From: Apostichopus japonicus
Taxonomy: Eukaryota > Echinodermata > Holothuroidea > Aspidochirotida > Stichopodidae
Reading direction: 5' to 3'
Assembly: GCF_037975245.1 (NCBI RefSeq)
Contig: NC_092567.1
Location: forward strand, 9,554,714-9,618,713
Length of the DNA: 64,000 nucleotides
Below the pieces are notes generated by a model. The model ran no database searches. It was not told where the DNA came from and saw nothing but the letters and a program-made list of their open reading frames with translations. Both the position numbers and the translations under genes were made by a program. This document shows, piece after piece, positions 13,601-23,658 of the stretch. The stretch's first letter is position 1. Every line of letters begins with the position of its first letter.

Positions 13601-16600
13601 TAAAAAGACTGAATTGTTCAATCCAAAGTTGCTGAAATCTGAACAAGCCTCTAGGAGAGAGCATTCTTCTGTTTGCCTGCTAATAGCTTCATATGACCTT
13701 TGACCGTTTTAACTGTGCCCTTTCTTCTAATCCACTGTCAGCTTTGCTAAAATTCTATTCATGTCAAGTGAAGAAGTTTCGTTTAAGAAGTATTCCATGT
13801 TTCATTAATTACCACTTGAAATGACCTTTGACCTTTTATTCTATACAACTTTTGTGCACATTCACCAACCAACCACTGCCACAAATTATCATCCAGATTC
13901 CATCAAAATACTAGAAGCATTTTAAAGCATCTCAAATTTGGAGATGTCTTGATCTCACATGACCTTTGACCTACTTTATGTTTAAGATTAAATAAAGCCC
14001 AACTTTTGTCAAGCCTTTCAGCGGATAGTGACAGACAAATAGATAGACACTTTGCTACGGCAATACAGTAGCTCTATTGGTGATACCAATTGAGTCTATA
14101 ACAATAATACTTACAAAACAATGAGATCCAAAAATTCATAGAACTGCAGCCTGCCTGGCTCATCTAACCTCCTTTCCATGTGTTTTACTCTGTGCATTAA
14201 CTTCAGTGGAGCAACAGTTCTACCACACAACTGCAATGAAAGTGAAGGCTCAGTGACTTTATTTAATATGAAGAATAAAGACTGATATGTAATGAAGATA
14301 CCTGATGTTTCTTAAGAAGCAAACTTTTACAAATACCAAGATATATTTATACTTCCTAACTGGATACTGACTTTTGTCAATGATCTATTTCAGTTATAAT
14401 TTTATTACAAATAACATCTAATCCCCTTTAATTCTCAGTCAACATTAGGTCATCTCTTAAAGGTGGTAGACACACTGTATGTGAATTGTGTATAATTGTG
14501 AGAATTAAAACAGATGCCCACAATTTGACATCACTAATACATACTTTGAACCACTTAGGTGAGAAATCTGACAATTACTAGTTTTCTAAATAAATAAATT
14601 TCTTGTGAAACACACTATTATATCAACACCTAACTTAAACAATTACTTATGGAGATTTAACAAGTTGAATATTTGTAATCCATTGATTATCTTGACACAC
14701 AGCATTTATTGCCACATTAAACCATGTGATCTACATTTTGTGAGCCATATTTTAAGGACATATAATGAAAATACCTTGTGCTTGATGAATTTAAATTCAG
14801 AGACAGTAATACTAATTGATGAGCATGATGAACTTTGTGAAAAAAGACAGTGATTGTTCAAGCATTGTTTGCACACTATAAACTTTGAAAAGTTTAAGAC
14901 TTTTGAAAGTTAGACATAAGATTCCACCACTCACAGTTTGAAGACATTTTAACATGGGCACTCATAGTGTTTGCATATATGACCTTATTTACTTAGTCTT
15001 CATGAAAGAACCAAATATGGGTGGAAGAAGAGGGTTGTGTTGACAGCATGGGGTTGCTTCTGTGTGATTACAATGAAATACATACTTATATCATACTAAA
15101 AATGTTTTTGCATGACAAACAAGCATCAAACAAATGTTACCAAATGTTGTAAACCATGCATGACAAACAAGCATTAAACAAATGTTACCAAATGTTGTAA
15201 ACCATTTCACCAATTCTACCAATTACTCAATTTCAACCGTAGAAAGTCAATCCTTATACCACAATATTGCACAAACAGTTAAACACCATTGCAGATCTCT
15301 CTACAATATGTAACGTATATGCCACAGTTGCAGCAGAACAGTGACAGCTTTTATACAGTATTATATCAAGCACACTAATTTATTCACTATTGTGAAAGGT
15401 AAACTGTATGTAAAGAAGCACTTTATCTCCCCTGCAATGCATTCTTTTAATTCATACTGAAGGGCAACCATCTCTTACAGGCAGACATCTGATAGTACAT
15501 TCTACCCTCCCTACAGTATATATTCTACACTCCAAATATATTCTACACTCCCTATATATTCTACACTCCCTATATATTCTACCACTCCCTATATATTCTA
15601 CACTCCAAATATATTCTACTCTCCCTACATATTCTACTCTCCCTATATATTCTACGACTCCCTATACATTCTACACTCCCTATATATTCTACAACACTCC
15701 CTACAAATTCTACACTCCCTATATATTCTACCACTCCCTATATATTTTACACTCCCTATCAGGGTTATAGCCACGCCGGCCGGCGGCGGCCGGTGGTAAC
15801 CGCCACTCACGCCTGCCGGCCGGCATTGGAAGTGAATAAACAGTCCACTGGCCGGCACAAAGAAATAGTAAAATGCTTGTGAAATACAACAAAAGTAACA
15901 AATTTATCTTTCCCTTGCCGTAAAACATGATAAAAACGTCACCTTTTTCTGTTTTTTACCAATTGTAAATCTGAAAAGTAGCAAAAATCACCCTTAAGCA
16001 GGCCCCTGGACCTCCGGCCGTGAGATGCGAGAGCTTCGCTCGCTACGCTCGCTACGCTTCGCAAATTTATTTAACCAGCACTCACAATCTCCTAGCTATA
16101 ACCCTGCTCCCTATATATTCTACCACTCCCTATAGATTCTACACTCCCTATATATTCTACACTCCCTATATATTCTACCACTCCTTATATATTCTACACT
16201 CCCTATATATTCTAACACTCCCTATATATTCTACCACTCCCTATATATTCTAACACTCCCTACAGATTCTAACACTCCCTATATATTCTACATCCCCCAT
16301 ATATTCTACCACTCCCTACAGATTCTACACTCCCTATATATTCTACACTCCCTATATATTCTACCACTCCCTATATATTCTACCACTCCCTATATATTCT
16401 ACCACTCCCTATATATTCTACACTCCCTATATATTCAACCACTCCCTATATATTCTACACTCCCTATATATTCTACCACTCCCTATATATTCTACACTCC
16501 CTATATATTCTACACTCCCTATATATTCTAACACTCCCTATATATTCTACCACTCCTTATACATTCTACCACTCCCCATATATTCTAACACTTCCTGTAT

Positions 16601-19600
16601 ATTCTAACACTCCCTATATATTCTAACACTCCCTATATATTCTACCACTCCTTATACATTCTACCACTCCCCATATATTCTAACACTTCCTGTATATTCT
16701 AACACTCCCTGTATATTCTACCACTCCCTATATATTCTACACTCCCTATATATTCTACACCCCCTATATATTCTAACACTCCCTATATATTCTACCACTC
16801 CTTATACATTCTACCACTCCCCATATATTCTAACACTTCCTGTATATTCTAACACTCCCTATATATTCTACACTCCCTATATATTCTAACACTCCCTATA
16901 TATTCTACCACTCCCTATATATTCTACCACTCCCTATATATTCTACCACTCCCTATATATTCTACCACTCCCTATATATTCTACCACTCCCTATATATTC
17001 TACACTCCCTATATATTCTACCAGTCCCTATATATTCTACACTCCCTATATATTCTACCACTCCCTATATATTCTAACACTCCCTATATATTCTACCACT
17101 CCTTATACATTCTACCACTCCCTATATATTCTACCACTCCCTATATATTCTACACTCCCTATATATTCTACACTCCCTATATATTCTACCACTCCCTATA
17201 TATTCTACCACTCCCTATATATTCTACACTCCCTATATATTCAACCACTCCCTATATATTCTACACTCCCTATATATTCTACCACTCCCTATATATTCTA
17301 CACTCCCCATATATTCTACACTCCCTATATATTCTAACACTCCCTATATATTCTACCACTCCTTATACATTCTACCACTCCCCATATATTCTAACACTTC
17401 CTGTATATTCTAACACTCCCTATATATTCTACACTCCCTATATATTCTAACACTCCCTATATATTCTACCACTCCTTATACATTCTACCACTCCCCATAT
17501 ATTCTAACACTTCCTGTATATTCTAACACTCCCTATATATTCTACCACTCCCTAAATATTCTACACTCCCTATATATTCTACACCCCCTATATATTCTAA
17601 CACTCCCTATATATTCTACCACTCCCCATATATTCTAACACTTCCTGTATATTCTAACACTCCCTATATATTCTACACTCCCTATATATTCTAACACTCC
17701 CTATATATTCTACCACTCCCCATATATTCTAACACTTCCTGTATATATATGTACCACTCCCTATATATTCTACACTCCCTATATATTCTACACTCCCTAT
17801 ATATTCTACCACTCCCTATATATTCTACCACTCCCTATATATTCTACCACTCCCTATATATTCTACCACTCCCTATATATTCTACCACTCCCTATATATT
17901 CTACACTCCCTATATATTCTACCACTCCTTATACATTCTACCACTCCCTATATATTCTAACACTCCTTATACATTCTACCACTCCCTATATATTCTACCA
18001 CTCCCTATATATTCTACACTCCCTATATATTCTACCACTCCCTATATATTCTACACTCCCCATATATTCTACACTCCCTATATATTCTAACACTCCCTAT
18101 ATATTCTACCACTCCTTATACATTCTACCACTCCCCATATATTCTAACACTTCCTGTATATATATGTACCACTCCCTATATATTCTACACTCCCTATATA
18201 TTCTACACTCCCTATATATTCTAACACTCCTTATACATTCTACCACTCCCCATATATTTTAACACTCCTTATACATTCTACCACTCCCCATATATTCTAA
18301 CACTTCCTATATATTCTACACTCCCTATATATTCTACACTCCCTATATATTCTACACTCCCTATATATTCTAACACTCCCTATATATTCTACCACTCCTT
18401 ATACATTCTACCACTCCCTATATATTCTAACACTCCCTATATATTCTACACTCCCTATATATTCTACACTCCCTATATATTCTAACACTCCCTATATATT
18501 CTACCACTCCTTATACATTCTACCACTCCCTATATATTCTACCACTCCTTATACATTCTACCACTCCCTATATATTCTAACACTCGTTATACATTCAACC
18601 ACTCCCTATATATTCTACACTCCCTATATATTCTACACTCCCTATATATTCTACCACTCCCTATGTATTCTACACTCCCTATATATTCTACACTCCCTAT
18701 ATATTCTAACACTCCCTATATATTCTACCACTCCTTATACATTCTACCACTCCCCATATATTCTAACACTTCCTGTATATATATGTACCACTCCCTATAT
18801 ATTCTACACCCCCTATATATTTTACCACTCCCTATATATTCTACCACTCCCTACAGGTTCTACCACGTAGAATGTAGCATGTTGCTAAGGCAAATGAAAA
18901 TGTATTGGCACAAAGGAATGCAAATAGTGAGTTTACATGTACATTATACATTGTGATATTTTTATCAAAAAATTGCTGGAGTTTAATGCCATTTCCAAAA
19001 TTTAAACAAGTTTAATACCCCCCTCTAAAATTGAGTAATGGTGTTCTCATTGATAACTGGACATATAACGCACCAAAAATTTTGCAAAAACAGGAAACGT
19101 GATGGAATGTGAGTGAGGAATTATTTTCCATGTTGTTTGAGGTACAGCACTGTATGACCTACGGTCTCAAAAATTTGCAAAGATTATTTCTGGAAGTGAA
19201 AGTTTGATTTCTAGATGCATTCAGCTTTAAAACGGAGATAATTGTTGCTAGTTTGACATAAGATTCAGAATGCTTGGCAAAGAATAACCCAACAAAATAC
19301 TCCTGAGCTTTGTAAGTAATTGCAATGAAAAGATAGTAGTGCCCAAAGTTATGAAGAATCACAACATTTTCTAAGAAATACTGTTTGTGCAACAGTTTTG
19401 GCTGAAAATACAGGTTCAAATATCTGTTAGGGCAATTTCGTTTGAAACAAACTTACAAATGTACTAGATGTCATTTTTAAATTCTAATATAATAAGCTTG
19501 GGCTTTGAATTATTATGCACACATGCCCCAAAGGAGAGATCCAATACCAAACACTAATATTTACAAATAATTATGGATCCCAAATGAATGGACTAATTGA

Positions 19601-22600
19601 AAGTTTTATGGAACTTGAATCAATTGAGTTGTGCATGCATAGCCAATTTATAAGTGATGTGCTGTTCTAATATGATAATCATAACATCTGGCCACATTAC
19701 CTTCAGTGTTCTCATAAGGGTTTGTTGGTCAATCATCATACCTCTCATATCACCAGCCTCATAAACCTGAAAAGCAACTCTAACCTCACTCAGCTCATCA
19801 AAACTAAGAGAGATAAGAAAATGTTATGAGTCAATTTACCTATAACGAAAGATTAGTTAATGATCATGTGACTATCTGATAATTATGTATGAAGTGATTA
19901 AGGTCTCATGACTCTGTTTCGTTAGGCAATTCATTTACTGAGACTAAAGGTTAGCTTCATAAACACAGAACTTGTCATTCATTGACTAACAAAAGTCAGT
20001 ATAAATGAAACTTAAAGGTTAACACTTGACTTAAAATAGAATATCAGAAAATGTGCAACTCACTGCAAAAACAAATTTGCTAAACTATTTGTCCATGTTC
20101 ATGTGATAAGAAGCAGAACATGTGGCTGTATAAAGGTTAAGTGAGAAAGTCACCTTGTACCAACCAACACCCATGTAAAAATGGATAGCCTGTCTGAGGT
20201 TTAATAGTAACTTGTAACATCTTTCAACATTAGATACTCTTAAACACTGGAAACACAACTTTGATTGTGACATTAATGTCACAAGGGACGTTAACATACC
20301 AAGAGATTTACACTTTTCAAAACAAAAACAGCAATTACTTTAACTACCACAGTTGTGTAACAGATTATCTGGCATATTTAATCCAACAAATTCAGAAACA
20401 TTCCCTATCTTCAAACAAGGAGCAAAGAAATAAATCATTAGTTTTAATGATTTCCAACTCAATTTGCTGAAAGGCTTTTAGGTAGGAATTTGAGTAATCA
20501 GAATAACTTGTCACTACAAGCTTCTTCCTTAAACAAGTCTTCAATGCTTCAGGAATTAAACAAACCTCAGGAGTCTGTGGTTGAGAAGATCTATGCTTTT
20601 CTTGAGAACATTGATGTTGTAATCAGCGGTATGCATATTAGCAGACCTGTCCAAAGCATCGTTGAAAAACTTCAGGTTAATTAACTTCATCAGCTCCTGT
20701 AAGAATTAGATAATTCAATTAAGAAATGCAAAGAAACTGTATATAGTGTATGCAAATGACATGATCAAACGACAGTAGATATGTCAAAATATGTTGCCAT
20801 AGTGACCCTCTTGGTAGTATTTATCAATGCCAACCTGGCACATCCCTTCATGAAAGCTTGCATGCATACACTATTAACAACAAATGTAGAGTAAACTGTA
20901 CAATATGTCAACAGGTTAAAATGATATTACTGTTCTTGATACCACAGTCTCATCATGATGTCAACCTGATATGATATATATTGTTTTAGTAATCAACAAA
21001 TATTTCTTTTGAGAACCTACACCATGGATGTTTGGATTTGCCATTATTGCTATTATATTATCAGATTATTAATGAGATCAGACTGGCCATATTATTCAGC
21101 CATCCATGTTGCTTGATTTCAGTCTTATATTTGGCTCAATGTAGCAGTTTTATCCTTGGAACTTAATCTTTGGTCCAAATCCTGTTCAAAGTTTGTTTCA
21201 TTCTTTTTCAGAATTTAGAAACTCTTCAATACTAATTGCTTGGATTCCCCATACTAAGATCTATCACACTTTTCTATATATATAGTTATAGTTACATTGT
21301 AGATGGTATTTTAAAGTAGACTTGACTTACCCTGTGGCTAATACCATCTTCTTTTCTGACCAGATCTGCTGGTATACATTCTGTGATGACTCTAGGATGG
21401 AACTAAACAGAAAATAGACACATACTACATCTTCTTCTTTTTTTAACGAAATTGCATACATAGTTAAAAACTGCAAAACAGAAGAGGTCAAAACAAGCAG
21501 AGAAGAAATTTGAGTACATCTCACACAATACAAGTTAATGAGTAATATTGAGTATGTTGCTCCTTAATTTCATTTAAGTCACATACAGATCCATCAAATT
21601 TTTAACACCTGTGCAGAACAATCAACAACACTCAGTCACATGTGCCTGAACTCTAGCCTACTGTACATAAGAATTACAATAATCATAACTTTTATTACCT
21701 GGGCCGTATGGCTAATTTACCAGCTACAGTAGTTGGACCTTCATTGTGCTACAAGATACTTATGATAACATTTGTAAGGAGCACTGCTCTAGTCACTTTA
21801 TGTGATGAAACACAATCAATTGTTCTAAAGTAATTCCCTTACACATATCAAAGCTATCAGAGGGCAGTAGGTTAGCTCAGCTAAGTTCTAAACTAAAAGT
21901 GGTCTAAAGAAATTTAGTTTCAATCATCAATTGAAAAGTTCACTGATATGATTCAATGTATGACAATATACCAATGTCTCATTCGTTAATTTAAAATAGC
22001 TTGTTTTGGTTTCAGTTAATGTATGAGGATGTTTGTATCTTCATTGCAAGAATCAGCTTCATTTAGCATTCTCAAATGGATAAGCTATGAACGAGTTATT
22101 CACTTATTCTTCGTTCAATATTTTCACAAGACTAGATTCTATCACATTAAGCTATTATTTCATTCTATATTTTATTGATTTATTTTTATACTTAACACAT
22201 TGTGAAACAGATAATATCGCACATAACCATAAAACCTGACTCACCCCAAGAGCTCTTGACAGACAACTGAGAACAAATGAAGATATGAAAGATGTTACAA
22301 TTTACTTTCTTAAAGACAACTTTTAGACATTAATGTAGTAACCCTACCACACAACGGTAGATTTCAAGTATTCTGGCATGGCACCTTTTCCCAATGTCCC
22401 ACCTTTCTTTCCTCTCTCCCTGCATGCCCCCTGAACCCTTTAAATTGTAATGACATAAACTGTGGTAAGTAACCCATTTCCATTAGCCTTAGGCTGCCAC
22501 AATTTATTTGTATGGAGTTGAGGGCCCATAGGCAACTGCATGTATGAATGGACATATTCTCCAATACCAAGCCTTTCTTTATACCCTGCTGTAATTCCTG

Positions 22601-23658
22601 TCATTTTTATGTATACCAACATGTACACATACATATAAGGGATCAGTCCACAACGGTAACAACACATTCTCTATGTACTTTGCCTTGAATGAAGATGTCT
22701 CCAAGCTCAAACTAACAACACTTAGTGCTTTGCATTATGGGAGGTTTTGAAGAGGCCTGCCAATTTCATAAATATGTTTTGAAGCTAACATGTTAGACTG
22801 ACCACTAGAGACTAGTACCAGCATTGTGTGCATTTCAATTGTTGATCACTCATAACCATGGCATACATAATTAATACCAGCTTTATGCATTACGTCAGTG
22901 TTATTGCTGTCAGATGCTTGACCATTGACTCATTGATGCTCATCCATAGTTATCACAGGGATAATGTGGTGTCACATGAGCCATGGCTTCCTTATACCCT
23001 AAGCACTCATTAATTCACACCGTCATGACAACACAAAGCTGCTTATTGTTCACAAACAATGAGCAAACTTGGCCAAGTCAGCGTATTTACTTTGGCGGTT
23101 TTGACAGTCAATAGGGCTGTAGTTTATGTTGCAAATTGCCTAATACAATAAAATAAGCCACTAACAAATGTCCGAGATTCAATACTTAACAGTTTATAAT
23201 TCTTGCAAATCTTCCAAGTTATCAAACCTCACAAACAAAATTTCTTAATCATTTATCAACAATCGTGACAATCAGCTACTCAAAAGTCTGATAAAAACAG
23301 CACATAAGTATAGCCTTTATAGCCTGGTCCTGTACATAATTAGTCTTATTCAACAAGTGTAACGTAACTATGATTGATAAAGTGAATCAGCCTTTGCATC
23401 AAAAATATGCCCCCCCAAGAACTTCGGAAAACCCATATTGAAAAACCAAATGTCGAGCAAAACAATAATTAAGCTATGCCACACATGTATGCTAACTACA
23501 AAGACCATCGACCGTAAAGTCGATCTTTGCATAACAGTAGAACATCCCTCTAAATGGTGGATAAATTTAGTGCCAGCTAACTGCGACACAATTTCTCTGA
23601 ATAAACAAACTGTGGGGCTTGATTTTCCCATTGACTTAGTGTGTTGCAAGGCTGCCAT
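4589..23658 (-). CDS. Gene A: EF-hand-like domain protein with basic Ser/Pro-rich tail (10 exons; 3' end uncertain)
   Basis: I do not recognise the family with certainty. Ten exons at 23582-23658, 22245-22266, 21331-21402, 20566-20696, 19701-19803, 14115-14230, 8875-8953, 8225-8386, 5924-6124 and 4589-4666 join in phase with GT-AG junctions into 347 residues. The start ATG has a good context (aaccacatgg). Residues about 102-176 read like a pair of EF-hands: FDELSEVRVAFQVYEAGDMR resembles the calmodulin pattern of an entering helix plus loop, and QFYEFLDLIVL resembles an exiting helix. The Asp-rich calcium ligands are largely missing, so calcium binding is doubtful. Residues about 195-275 are charged and probably helical (FENIFATYDEKLEGF, KFHKKKYKELHKSI). 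The tail is low in complexity with RPRPVTAP, RPHTVAE and RPQTAP, a style common in ciliary proteins (inference). No signal peptide or membrane segment is seen. Large introns hold five tandem arrays and transposons. A carcinoma-related EF-hand (C1orf87-like) or other axonemal EF-hand protein is possible. Confidence 0.72.
4667..5923. other. Gene A intron 9
   Basis: Noncoding AT-rich sequence. One acceptor-like site on the minus strand (ttgtttcag near 5275) opens a short frame with no good donor, so I do not call an exon. Confidence 0.5.
5924..6124 (-). CDS. Gene A exon 9
   Basis: 201 bp, 67 codons, phase 0 at both ends; acceptor cattgaag, donor GAG|GTAAGG. Encodes a Lys-rich helix (KFHKKKYKELHKSI) followed by a Ser/Pro-rich stretch with RPRPVTAPDVEEF. 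The exon is fully open and joins exon 8 exactly. Confidence 0.85.
6362..6914 (+). mobile_element. Deleted hAT element with transposase remnant
   Basis: Termini are inverted: the left end starts CAGACCCGTCAAC and the right end reads, on the other strand, CAGACCTGTCAAC. The 7-bp direct repeat cttataa flanks it (6355-6361 and 6915-6921), close to the 8-bp duplication usual for hAT. Several ctcccgg and ctccctattt motifs sit inside each end. The centre keeps a piece of a hAT transposase C-terminus. The element is in intron 8 of gene A. Confidence 0.8.
6505..6696 (+). pseudogene. hAT transposase C-terminal (dimerisation) domain remnant
   Basis: Translation gives CLVIPHSNTEQERLFSVVRK, then a segment with SSLKLDGTLSSILAMK, ending at TAG (6694-6696). 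The pattern PHSN-x4-ER-FS-x-VRK with a downstream SSL/LSS-L-x-K is characteristic of the hAT C-terminal dimerisation region. Everything upstream (zinc finger and RNase-H-like catalytic part) is missing, so it cannot be active. Confidence 0.8.
7045..7931. repeat. 27-bp tandem array, about 33 copies
   Basis: The unit gaatactataagtatgttg plus ttgaaatg (27 bp) repeats about 33 times with point variants such as gactac for gaatac and tgtgttg for tatgttg. Because the period is a multiple of three, long frames are open on both strands (EYYKYVVEM repeats on plus, HFNNILIVF repeats on minus). It lies inside intron 8 of gene A, so I treat it as noncoding. Confidence 0.95.
7932..8224. other. Remainder of gene A intron 8
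   Basis: Unique AT-rich sequence between the 27-bp array and exon 8; no feature seen. Confidence 0.6.
8225..8386 (-). CDS. Gene A exon 8
   Basis: 162 bp, 54 codons, phase 0 at both ends; acceptor attttcttgaaag, donor CTG|GTAAAT. Encodes LDHFENIFATYDEKLEGF and a charged stretch ending ETSARKKL. Likely helical. Confidence 0.88.
8387..8874. other. Gene A intron 7, with possible LINE/SINE tail near 8560-8640
   Basis: Mostly unique sequence. The piece around 8575-8640 (ttatatagcactcttttcat, then a second copy of the word tcaagagtgc) resembles the tatatagcgc-type tails found in 3' ends of invertebrate non-LTR elements. The match is by word only. Confidence 0.35.
8875..8953 (-). CDS. Gene A exon 7
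   Basis: 79 bp. The first base completes a Leu codon begun in exon 6, followed by 26 codons (CELTDVISVPDPKHKPLDKT and WRKLFE); acceptor ttctatttacag, donor GAG|GTATGT. Phase agrees with both neighbours. Confidence 0.87.
9024..10969. mobile_element. Foldback DNA transposon with internal 105-bp array
   Basis: The ends are long inverted repeats of about 235 bp: the left starts TACGGAAGGGTAGAAGGG and the right, on the other strand, TACGGAAGCGTAGAATGG; both continue with attgcattgacgag. A 6-bp direct repeat gcttgt lies immediately outside (9018-9023, 10970-10975). Between the arms the subterminal sequence (ctcgacaagttgacaaaatt, cgttttgacgagataacgga) repeats about 14 times at 105 bp, all in one orientation, and flips near 10735 into the right arm. 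No transposase frame is present. The superfamily is not assigned; the 6-bp duplication does not suit hAT. It sits in intron 6 of gene A. Confidence 0.85.
10981..11085. repeat. Two-copy direct repeat, period 54 bp
   Basis: Two tandem copies beginning atatgtcatggacaactgtc at 10981 and 11035, nearly identical up to the end of the second copy. Confidence 0.85.
11186..12783. repeat. 44-bp tandem array, about 36 copies
   Basis: The unit is close to gataacaaaccaatttgaga followed by tactgctgttgtctgtgtgtaaca (44 bp). Variants (tatatattaaacc, tagaggtactg) recur as blocks, so multi-unit segments were duplicated. Short frames seen on the minus strand shift from copy to copy because 44 is not a multiple of three. 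Read on the minus strand each unit also contains a pyrimidine-rich stretch ending acacacag, which resembles a 3' splice site. It lies in intron 6 of gene A. Confidence 0.95.
12784..12933 (-). mobile_element. 150-bp insert splitting the 44-bp array, Penelope-like or retrozyme-type remnant
   Basis: Unrelated sequence abruptly interrupts the array; about two more copies follow it (12934-13015). On the minus strand it contains ctgaagaagatcctgctagg, a word associated with the 3' ends of Penelope-like and related retroelements in marine animals (recalled, not searched). No frame of note. It may be a truncated copy. Confidence 0.5.
12795..12838 (-). ncRNA. Hammerhead-ribozyme-like motif (probably inactive)
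   Basis: On the minus strand the parts occur in type I hammerhead order: stem I strand (agcct), CTGAAGA (12825-12831), a GATCC/GGATC stem with TGCTA loop, AAAC, GTC at the expected cleavage site, then the other stem I strand (aggcc). The G that should precede AAAC (G12, part of the catalytic core) is C here (12808), so cleavage is unlikely. Stem III is extremely short, as reported for Penelope-like hammerheads, which may act as dimers. Confidence 0.45.
12934..13015. repeat. Continuation of the 44-bp array
   Basis: About two copies of the same unit resume after the insert, which shows that the insert entered an existing array. Confidence 0.9.
13016..13685. other. Gene A intron 6, unassigned part
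   Basis: No exon with matching phase. A 79-codon minus-strand frame at 13425-13664 lies between two exons that already join exactly, so it is not used. Confidence 0.5.
13686..14075. repeat. Dispersed repeat fragment with TGACCTTTGACC sites
   Basis: The word tgacctttgacc occurs three times (13694-13705, 13822-13833, 13960-13971), each inside similar flanking text, and the segment ends with agacaaatagatagacactt, typical of the end of a dispersed repeat. Two of the three have the 13-bp form whose complement is AGGTCAAAGGTCA, the DR1 nuclear-receptor element. Similar segments lie at 45640-46060 and 56400-56950. The sites are probably part of the repeat; function is unknown. Confidence 0.5.
14115..14230 (-). 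CDS. Gene A exon 6
   Basis: 116 bp: 38 codons plus TT that exon 7 completes to Leu. Encodes the second EF-hand-like half (LMHRVKHMERRLDEPGRLQF then YEFLDLIV). Acceptor caattcattgcag type (tttcattgcag), donor TT|GTAAGT. Confidence 0.88.
14231..15480. other. Gene A intron 5, part
   Basis: AT-rich unique sequence with one two-copy repeat (about 15110-15205, containing aaacaaatgttaccaaatgt twice, period near 47). No gene seen. Confidence 0.5.
15481..15759. repeat. 18-19-bp tandem array, left part
   Basis: About 15 copies of a unit near actccctatatattctac. It is continuous in sequence with the array to the right; the two parts are separated by a transposon insertion. Confidence 0.95.
15760..16106. 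mobile_element. 347-bp hAT-like MITE inside the 18-19-bp array
   Basis: Perfect terminal inverted repeats CAGGGTTATAGC / GCTATAACCCTG. The flanks are ctccctat on both sides (15752-15759, 16107-16114), as an 8-bp duplication would give, although this word also belongs to the host repeat. The element is GC-rich near each end (gccggccggcggcggccgg) and has a cttcgctcgctacgctcgct stretch. It has no coding capacity. Confidence 0.88.
16107..18866. repeat. 18-19-bp tandem array, right part, about 145 copies
   Basis: Units cactccctatatattcta, with one extra base in many copies, plus variants tccttatacattctac, ccccatatattctaac and cttcctgtatattctaac. The variants recur in fixed order as multi-unit blocks. 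A rare junction (gtatatatatgtaccactcc) occurs near 17742, 18152 and 18774, showing higher-order duplication. It lies in intron 5 of gene A. Confidence 0.96.
18867..19700. other. Remainder of gene A intron 5
   Basis: Unique AT-rich sequence; no supported feature. Confidence 0.5.
19701..19803 (-). CDS. Gene A exon 5
   Basis: 103 bp: one base completing Ser, then 34 codons from FDELSEVRVAFQVYEAGDMR to RTLK. This is the clearest EF-hand-like piece: the spacing matches a calmodulin-type helix-loop-helix, but loop positions expected to be Asp, Asn or Glu are mostly replaced. Acceptor ttctctcttag, donor AAG|GTAATG. Confidence 0.87.
19804..20565. other. Gene A intron 4
   Basis: No exon or repeat seen. 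Plus-strand frames here are antisense to gene A and have no gene-like features. Confidence 0.5.
20566..20696 (-). CDS. Gene A exon 4
   Basis: 131 bp: 43 codons plus AG that exon 5 completes to Ser. Encodes ELMKLINLKFFNDALD and, further on, NINVLKKSIDLLNHRLL. Acceptor aattcttacag, donor CTGAG|GTTTGT. An internal GT at 20646 would also keep phase and give a shorter exon of 50 bp; I prefer the longer form because the added 27 codons look helical and coding. Confidence 0.75.
20697..21330. other. Gene A intron 3
   Basis: Unique AT-rich sequence; nothing supported. Confidence 0.5.
21331..21402 (-). CDS. Gene A exon 3
   Basis: 72 bp, 24 codons, phase 0 at both ends: FHPRVITECIPADLVRKEDG then ISHR. 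Acceptor ttttctgtttag, donor AGG|GTAAGT. Confidence 0.83.
21403..22244. other. Gene A intron 2
   Basis: No feature seen. Confidence 0.5.
22245..22266 (-). CDS. Gene A exon 2, a 22-nt microexon
   Basis: Acceptor cttcatttgttctcag and donor GGG|GTGAGT bracket 22 bases that, with the two bases left over from exon 1, encode HCLSRALG. The joined text FREIVSHCLSRALGFHPRVI is smooth and helical, which is the main support. No other exon nearby gives matching phase. Confidence 0.65.
22267..23581. other. Gene A intron 1
   Basis: Unique sequence; no repeat or gene recognised. Confidence 0.5.
23582..23658 (-). CDS. Gene A exon 1 with start codon
   Basis: ATG at 23658-23656 in a favourable context (ccacatggc), then MAALQHTKSMGKSSPTVCLF and REIVS, ending with CA before a GTTAGC donor. 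The frame would stay open much further, but only this donor gives the phase needed by exon 2. No signal peptide. The upstream promoter is not recognisable. Confidence 0.65.

Noticed and set aside
13425-13664. 79-codon frame as an extra exon of gene A
   Set aside because: Exons on either side already share a split codon, so adding it would break the frame.
20647-20696. Shorter form of gene A exon 4 using the GT at 20646
   Set aside because: Phase would fit, but the longer form keeps an open helical stretch and a better match to its neighbours; not excluded.
23368-23581. Extending gene A exon 1 through the whole 96-codon frame
   Set aside because: Only the donor at 23581 gives the phase needed by exon 2; the rest looks like intron.
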